From: Allobosea sp. CS1GBMeth4
GTDB taxonomy: Bacteria > Pseudomonadota > Alphaproteobacteria > Rhizobiales > Beijerinckiaceae
NCBI RefSeq assembly: GCF_900185715.1
Contig: NZ_FYAS01000031.1
Location: 124,001 to 188,000 of the forward strand
Direction: 5' to 3'
DNA: 64,000 bases
Shown here: positions 63,540 to 64,000 of the stretch, piece by piece
Numbering within the stretch: position 1 is the first letter of the stretch
Layout: every line of letters starts with the position of its first letter
Program-made: the position numbers and the translations under genes
Notes under the pieces: model-generated
Database searches by the model: none
Seen by the model: only the letters and a program-made list of their open reading frames with translations
What the model was told of the DNA's origin: nothing

Positions 63540-64000
63540 TCAGCTCTCCAGCATGTGCATGGTGGGCCTGACCCGTGCGCGCGGCAGATAGGTCGAGAGC
63601 ACGCCGAGCACCTCGCGGATCGCGGTGGTGACGCCGCCGCCGCCGGCCGGGCCGTTGGTGTAGAGCGTCTCGACCTCGCGTCCGATCCGCGCCGCTTCGG
63701 CCCGGCTCGCCGCACGCCCGGCGACGCGGACGCGGACCTCGTAAGGCTCGTGGCCGCCGATGGCGGAGAGTGCCGCCCCGTGCAGCGCGTCGATGCCGAT
63801 CAGGTCGAAACGCAGCTCGCTCGCCGCCGCGCCGGTCAGCGCCAGCCGCTTGCGCACGATGGCGAGCGCGAGCTCGCCGCGTGCCCTGGCGCCCGGCCCG
63901 GCATAGGAGATCTGGCCCTCGCCGACGAAGCCCTCGGCCACGCCGAGCGAAACCTTGAGCTGCTCCGGCCGCGCCCGCCCCGTCGCGCCGTCGACGCGGA
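63540..64000 (-). CDS. AtuA-family (DUF1446) protein, C-terminal part, cut by the right edge
   Basis: The open frame continues off the window on the left side of the protein; about 153 residues are seen. PEQLKVSLGVAEGFVGEGQ, ISYAGPGARARGELALAIVR and the end YLPRARVRPTMHMLES match acyclic terpene utilisation AtuA proteins. Apparent start codons inside the frame (GTG near 63941) are internal. It is followed after one base by the separate ferredoxin-fold gene. It probably acts with that protein on an acyl-CoA-type substrate, which is inference from the family name only. Confidence 0.85.
   Translation of the reverse strand, partial: RVDGATGRARPEQLKVSLGVAEGFVGEGQISYAGPGARARGELALAIVRKRLALTGAAASELRFDLIGIDALHGAALSAIGGHEPYEVRVRVAGRAASRAEAARIGREVETLYTNGPAGGGGVTTAIREVLGVLSTYLPRARVRPTMHMLES

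Overview
The window is GC-rich throughout, with dense, mostly leftward or rightward multi-gene blocks, 4-bp ATGA/GTGA gene overlaps, several solute-binding-protein transporters, and EcfG-like promoter motifs. This points to the chromosome of an alphaproteobacterium of the order Hyphomicrobiales (Rhizobiales), perhaps a Bosea-like organism; the genus is an inference from general gene content, not something the sequence proves. No rRNA, tRNA, CRISPR array, insertion sequence, integrase or phage gene was seen.

Layout. 1-256: the end of a tyrosine-rich secreted protein gene, cut by the window edge. 749-10974: an acid-catabolism block with a GMC oxidoreductase, a double PCC-domain protein, an acyl-CoA synthetase, an IclR regulator, a fused DctQM TRAP permease and its DctP protein, then an acyl-CoA dehydrogenase with its TetR regulator. 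11023-15100: a GGDEF-EAL signalling protein, a polyamine-deacetylase-like enzyme and MsrA. 15206-23760: a ThDP enzyme divergent from a NitT/TauT-type ABC transporter, then a FadR-type regulator and a second TRAP system with separate DctQ and DctM. 23988-27589: cyclopropane fatty acid synthase and two divergent citrate-synthase-family genes, one with an N-terminal DNA-binding domain. 27711-35975: a complete histidine utilisation locus (hutD, hutU, hutG, hutH, hutI on minus; hutF, hutC on plus) encoding the five-step route through formylglutamate. 36072-40894: small envelope and stress genes (glycine-zipper lipoprotein, PRC-barrel, lipid kinase, PAP2 phosphatase), an aldehyde dehydrogenase and a Csp3-like copper store. 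40908-48421: a HAD phosphatase and a transglutaminase / ATP-grasp-alpha-E / transglutaminase-DUF2126 module. 48703-54279: a peptide-type ABC importer. 54496-57524: zwf, pgl and eda. 57684-58682: a divergent DUF2239 / GIY-YIG pair. 58754-64000: an FAD oxidoreductase and M20 amidohydrolase operon, purC, a Bug-type binding protein and AtuA-family genes running off the right edge.

Two kinds of non-coding signal recur. (1) Fourteen intergenic imperfect palindromes of three sequence families (called A, B, C here), most with CGTC at the left end and GACG at the right, lie just behind stop codons, several of them inside transporter operons between the binding-protein gene and the permease genes. (2) Short regulatory palindromes and promoter-like motifs: two TTGCATATGCAA sites between hutI and hutF and a near-copy in front of the NitT-type transporter; a 16-bp palindrome in front of the acyl-CoA dehydrogenase/TetR pair; and four GGAAC-N16-(C/G)GTT motifs in front of cfa, the glycine-zipper gene, the PRC-barrel gene and the copper-storage gene, suggesting a shared general stress regulon.

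The best candidates for little-described biology are the ATP-grasp/alpha-E/transglutaminase module, the DUF2239/GIY-YIG pair with its shared direct repeats, the DNA-binding citrate synthase pair, and the dispersed palindrome families.
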